A stretch of 64,000 bases of DNA, from contig JAVHKY010000004.1 of assembly GCA_035079385.1 (NCBI GenBank), positions 13,361,001-13,425,000 of the forward strand. The letters run 5' to 3'. Position numbers and translations under genes: made by a program. Within the stretch, counting starts at the first letter, position 1; the number at the start of each line of letters is the position of its first letter. Below the pieces are notes generated by a model that was not told where the DNA came from, ran no database searches, and worked only from the letters and a program-made list of their open reading frames with translations. The DNA is from Aspidiotus rigidus (lineage: Eukaryota; Arthropoda; Insecta; Hemiptera; Diaspididae). Shown here one piece after another: positions 60,651 to 64,000 of this stretch.

Positions 60651-60927
60651 CAGCAAATATAAATTTCCGAATACGCCTTTCCAAGCGATTCATATAGAGC
60701 TCGGGCGCTGCACATTTCTTTTCATATTTTCTTTGCCGCACAGGTGGCGGCGCCTCACTCGAGCTCTCAGAGTCAGTGTCGTCGTAGTCGACGGATGCAA
60801 CTTCAAACGTCATCCTGAAGTCAAATTCTCTGTAACAGTAATCATTCAACAAATGTTCAACATGTAGAATATGCGAAGAATAAAGAATTGAAAGAAAATA
60901 CTTGATAGGCAAATTACTAGCTGCCAC
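60571..60927 (-). CDS. Unrecognised open frame next to the R1-like remnant
   Basis: A 118-codon frame contains an acidic/serine stretch (YDDTDSESSSEAPPPV), a basic stretch (RQRKYEKKC) and ERRIRKFIFAEDEGHGKLF. It overlaps the R1-like fragment in another frame. It might be an upstream part of the same retrotransposon or a chance frame. I do not recognise it. Confidence 0.2.
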   Translation of the reverse strand: MAASNLPIKYFLSILYSSHILHVEHLLNDYCYREFDFRMTFEVASVDYDDTDSESSSEAPPPVRQRKYEKKCAAPELYMNRLERRIRKFIFAEDEGHGKLFTNDVQRKLCLHGFIPER

Positions 60928-61597
60928 AAGTTGATGTACATAAACACGTGACTGATGACGGGAGTTATAATGCTTCCACTTACAATTTCTTTACTATTCA
61001 ATCGCGAGAATCTACTATTTTCTGTGGTGGTAATTGCCTAGGATACTTCCTACGCATTGTCACTACCTAGCTGTTGATCATGGCATCGAGATCAATTTCA
61101 TGGAACACTTCCATGTTGATTTCATTAGTTGAACCTGATGAAGGACCTGAAAATAACAAGACATAAGGAAGAAGTCTTCACAATTCACGGAATCAAAAAA
61201 TTATTGATATCAGAGAAAGATATCATATCAGCCATGATACCTACGTCTTCGGCGAGTTCTATTAATATTTTCAATACTTTCCAACATAACTAGAATACAG
61301 GAATATACACATTGTTAAAGACTATCAAGGTGGATGATTGATACTGAATTTTGTAATAATAACATAAATAATTACTTTTTGTAAATTGAGGTATCAGGAC
61401 CACTCGAGAGAATGGTATTTCTATCTTGTATCGATTCTACAGCCGAGCACCAAGCATGCAATGATATGGAAATTGTGATGAAACCTGAAAACCATAGGCT
61501 AATATGAAAACACAATGCTGTACTACTACCTACATTATTTCACTTTGGGAGTAGTTCGGGAGATTGGAAACACTACATTTATCAGAGTGGTTGTTTT

Positions 61598-62719
61598 GCG
61601 GTTCATAATTACCTATCCGTAGATAAGCATCTAAAATAGACAGGCCGGCCGAGGACGATATAGGGTAAAACACTTCGTCCAGCGTATATAAAGGTGACTG
61701 CACAGAATATCTGCGAGTTTACCTATGACGCAATGCGCTACAGGTCTCCCCCCCTTGGAAGCGGAGCGTTGGCGTGCAGAGGCTTTGAATGATTAGCAGA
61801 GGTATATTAGTGGCTTGCTTGCAGAGGCTTTGGCAGACCGTCAAAAAAAATTCTGCATAATTCGAGTTCGGAGTAGGTATTCATTGATGATACGGTTGCT
61901 ACTTGATTTGAAATCTGATTCGTTTCTCGGAGTTCTTGGATTTTGTCACTGTCAGCCAGTTTACTTAGTTCGTCGAGTGGTTGATCAATGCTTACTGTTA
62001 AGATTTCTTTTAGATGAGTATTTAGCTGCTTGAACCATGCTCGCTTTATTAATTTTTCAGCGTCTTGCATTCCGCCAGCTAACCTTCTTACTTCTTGTAG
62101 AATAATTGACGGTTTCGCATCTGTTTTGATTTTTGTTTCCGACAGTAATCTATCCAATTTCTGGTCTTCTGATGTTCCGTACAAACGGATGATGGCGTTC
62201 TTTGTTCAGGTGTACGGGTTTTCTTTGGTTACGTCTAGGATGATATCTTGAATATTGTTTCTGGTCGTCGCATCGAATTGCCGTAAAACGTGTGCAAATT
62301 TCTTCTTCTCTGCGTTTACTTTGTTCTGCTTGAAGATGATGTCTGCTGTTTGGAACCAGAGTTCCGACAAATTTTGCTCAAATTTTGGTAGCAAAGCTTT
62401 TGCTGAGTCATTCGCCATTGTTGTCGTAGATGTACAAATACCTGTTGAATTGCTAGAATTTGTTTCTAATAAAAGGTCGTGAATTGAAGTGTTAGCAAGG
62501 TTATTTTGTTTTCGGGTTAAAACCATTAAAATTCGTTTTTTTGTTGAAAAAACTCCGGCGTCTCCACCACTGAGGCGGTTCATAATTACCTATCCGTAGA
62601 TAAGCATCTAAAATAGACAGGCCGGCCGAGGACAATATAGGGTAAAACACTTCGTCCAGCGTATATAAAGGTGATTGCACAGAATATCTGCGAGTTTACC
62701 TATGACGCAGTGCGCTACA
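61598..62719 (-). mobile_element. Small LTR retrotransposon carrying only gag
   Basis: Direct repeats of 145 bp (61598-61742 and 62575-62719) differ at about three positions. Each reads GCGGTTCATAATTACCTATC at one end and TGTAGCGCA on the minus strand at the other. A purine tract (CCAAGGGGGGGGAGA, minus strand) abuts the 3' LTR at about 61744-61760. The interior is only 832 bp and encodes a Gag-like protein in one frame with a single TGA. No pol is present. The LTR includes CTTTATATACGC, a possible TATA box. The flanks share only GTTG, so the target duplication is uncertain. Confidence 0.85.
61807..62583 (-). pseudogene. Gag-like protein of the small LTR element
   Basis: The upper part (62206-62583) includes LPKFEQNLSELWFQTADIIF, AHVLRQFDATTRNNIQDII and ENPYT, then a TGA. 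The same frame continues NAIIRLYGTSEDQKLDRLL, KPSIILQEVRRLAG and AWFKQLNTHLKEILTVSID. This is the capsid-region pattern of Gag proteins seen in many arthropod Gypsy-type elements. One stop separates the two halves, so the gene is probably dead. The internal order matches the family, with no protease or RT after it. Confidence 0.75.
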
Positions 62720-63244
62720 GTTGAAACAGCTCAAATTCACTTTTGGTATTACCTTTATAATTCAACACCGTAACCAACGGTAATGTGTAAACACGAAAGA
62801 ATTATCAAGTTTGATCTTCGATGTAATATTATTTTACTATAGAATACAATATGGCGAACAACATTGCCAGTCAAGATGTATAGCGAGACTTTAGTATAAT
62901 GGACCGCCATCTTGATTGCAGAAAACGTAAACACGAGAAAAACTCCCATAAGAGCCAATGTTGAATTCAATAAAATTTGTGATTTTCAATGAACGATAAC
63001 TCGAGATCGGCTCGATCGATTTTTTTGATATTGCCCTCGTTGGAAAGAAAATTTTATGGACAACAAATTATCTTCCCTTTGATTTTTCTCTAGAAGCATT
63101 TTTTTCGGAGTTATCAATTAATAATTGAAACACGTTTTTTCAGCCATTCTGGGTAACAAGTATATATAGTTGGCGATTGGCGTTTTGGCGATTATTCACC
63201 GCGTATCGATTTTGTTCACAATATACCATTTTTGTGATGACGTG
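62720..63244. other. Intergenic sequence, no gene recognised
   Basis: AT-rich sequence between the LTR element and the right-edge TIR transposon. No features were recognised. Confidence 0.4.
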
Positions 63245-64000
63245 TGTTACAGTTAAAACCCGAAATCAGTAAACTCTAAAACTCACTAGTCAAAACTAGT
63301 TGCCACAAATAACTTTTGTCAGAACTATAGTTTTGACTAGTTAATTCTAGAATAAGAAAATGGGTTGAATCCATCAGTAAATTCTAGTTTTAACTGAAAT
63401 GAATTAAAATTGTTCGAGTTCAAAATGTGATGGTGTTTCCAGACATACTTCGGCCAAATTGATAGATATTTGGTAGTTCTGTTCAACTTTAAGAATAGGT
63501 AGCTCACACTGGGATAAAATAATATATACGACATTTTCTTAATTCACCCATTGAACCGTACATGATCGAATTTGTATGATGTACGGTACATCATACAAAT
63601 TCGTCGGCCTATAAACGTTCCAAGAGCAAATCTAACAGTGACTAATTGACGCACGTCATTCAAGTACAAGCAAGCCTTGTGAAAAATAAAAATTCAAGGG
63701 TGTTGGAGGCTGGAGACACTTTGCCTCTGGAGGTACCTTGCCATCGCCCCCAATGAGGCAAAGATAGCGAGGATTTAAACCAAGGTGTTGGAGGCTAGAG
63801 CATTTTACCTCCGGAGGTACCTTGCTTCCACCTAGAGGCTTGGAGGTGCTTTCAAATATTCTTCAGGAGGCATTTTTTTTCGACAGTATTCTATTTCTTG
63901 AAACCTCATTCAGCCACTTTGATGCTGACACTGCTCGGTTCGAGTAAAAGCCAAAGTTTTAAATACACCTTCCGAGTATCATCTGTCATCTGGCAACACT
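63245..64000. mobile_element. TIR transposon copy 2, cut by the window edge
   Basis: It starts TGTTACAGTTAAAACCCG like the element at 1720. The interior follows the reverse complement of copy 1: CTCCGGAGGTACCTTGC (about 63811) matches 2300-2320, and the window ends in ATCTGTCATCTGGCAACACT, the complement of about 2125-2145. About two thirds of the element is visible. Confidence 0.85.

Noticed and set aside
1..64000. CRISPR arrays, bacterial operons or riboswitches
   Set aside because: The genes have spliceosomal introns and the regular repeats are minisatellites or transposon parts; no spacer-repeat pattern was seen.

Overview
The window is eukaryotic nuclear DNA, very probably from an insect. 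It is AT-rich, every host gene is split by short GT-AG introns, and the closest protein matches are to animal families (Sina/Siah, FBXO9, CCDC22, ABCG). About two thirds of the window is transposon-derived. I cannot name the species. All calls come from reading the sequence and from recalled family knowledge; no searches were run.

Layout. (1) 1-7 kb: a repeat cluster. It holds a 0.7-kb hairpin element, a 1.1-kb terminal-inverted-repeat (TIR) element (a second copy lies inverted at the right edge of the window), and a 3.7-kb element with TIRs of about 0.3 kb that encloses a 45-bp minisatellite. (2) 7.4-28.7 kb, minus strand: an ABCG-family transporter gene. Seven exons join in frame into a 312-residue nucleotide-binding half with every ATPase motif intact. 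I cannot find the transmembrane half. Its introns are filled with repeats: element B with the same 45-bp minisatellite, a Ty3/Gypsy remnant, a 3.6-kb foldback element, two pogo-like MITEs, a MULE transposase pseudogene, and a Penelope-like element (PLE) inserted into that MULE, with a non-LTR fragment nested in the PLE. (3) 30.7-39.4 kb: a compact gene island. FBXO9 (+) converges on CCDC22 (-), and CCDC22 is divergent from sina (+). These three reading frames join cleanly from start to stop; one CCDC22 junction is tentative. (4) 39.4-43.5 kb: AT-rich sequence with no gene seen. (5) 43.5-49.6 kb: a decayed tandem repeat (monomer roughly 130-150 bp) broken up by at least five MITEs, several with diagnostic target-site duplications. 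(6) 49.6-64 kb: mostly non-coding, with a palindromic MITE, a hAT MITE, a tRNA-like (SINE) segment, an R1-like non-LTR pseudogene with tandem 3' repeats, and a small LTR element carrying only gag.

The host genes have separate roles: membrane transport (ABCG), SCF ubiquitin ligase (FBXO9), endosomal recycling through the CCC/Commander complex (CCDC22), and RING ubiquitin ligase (Sina). Nothing suggests they form one pathway. The most notable structures are the nested insertions that can be dated by target-site duplications, the long foldback element built of tandem repeats, the minisatellite carried by mobile elements, and the ABCG gene that seems to end after its ATPase domain.
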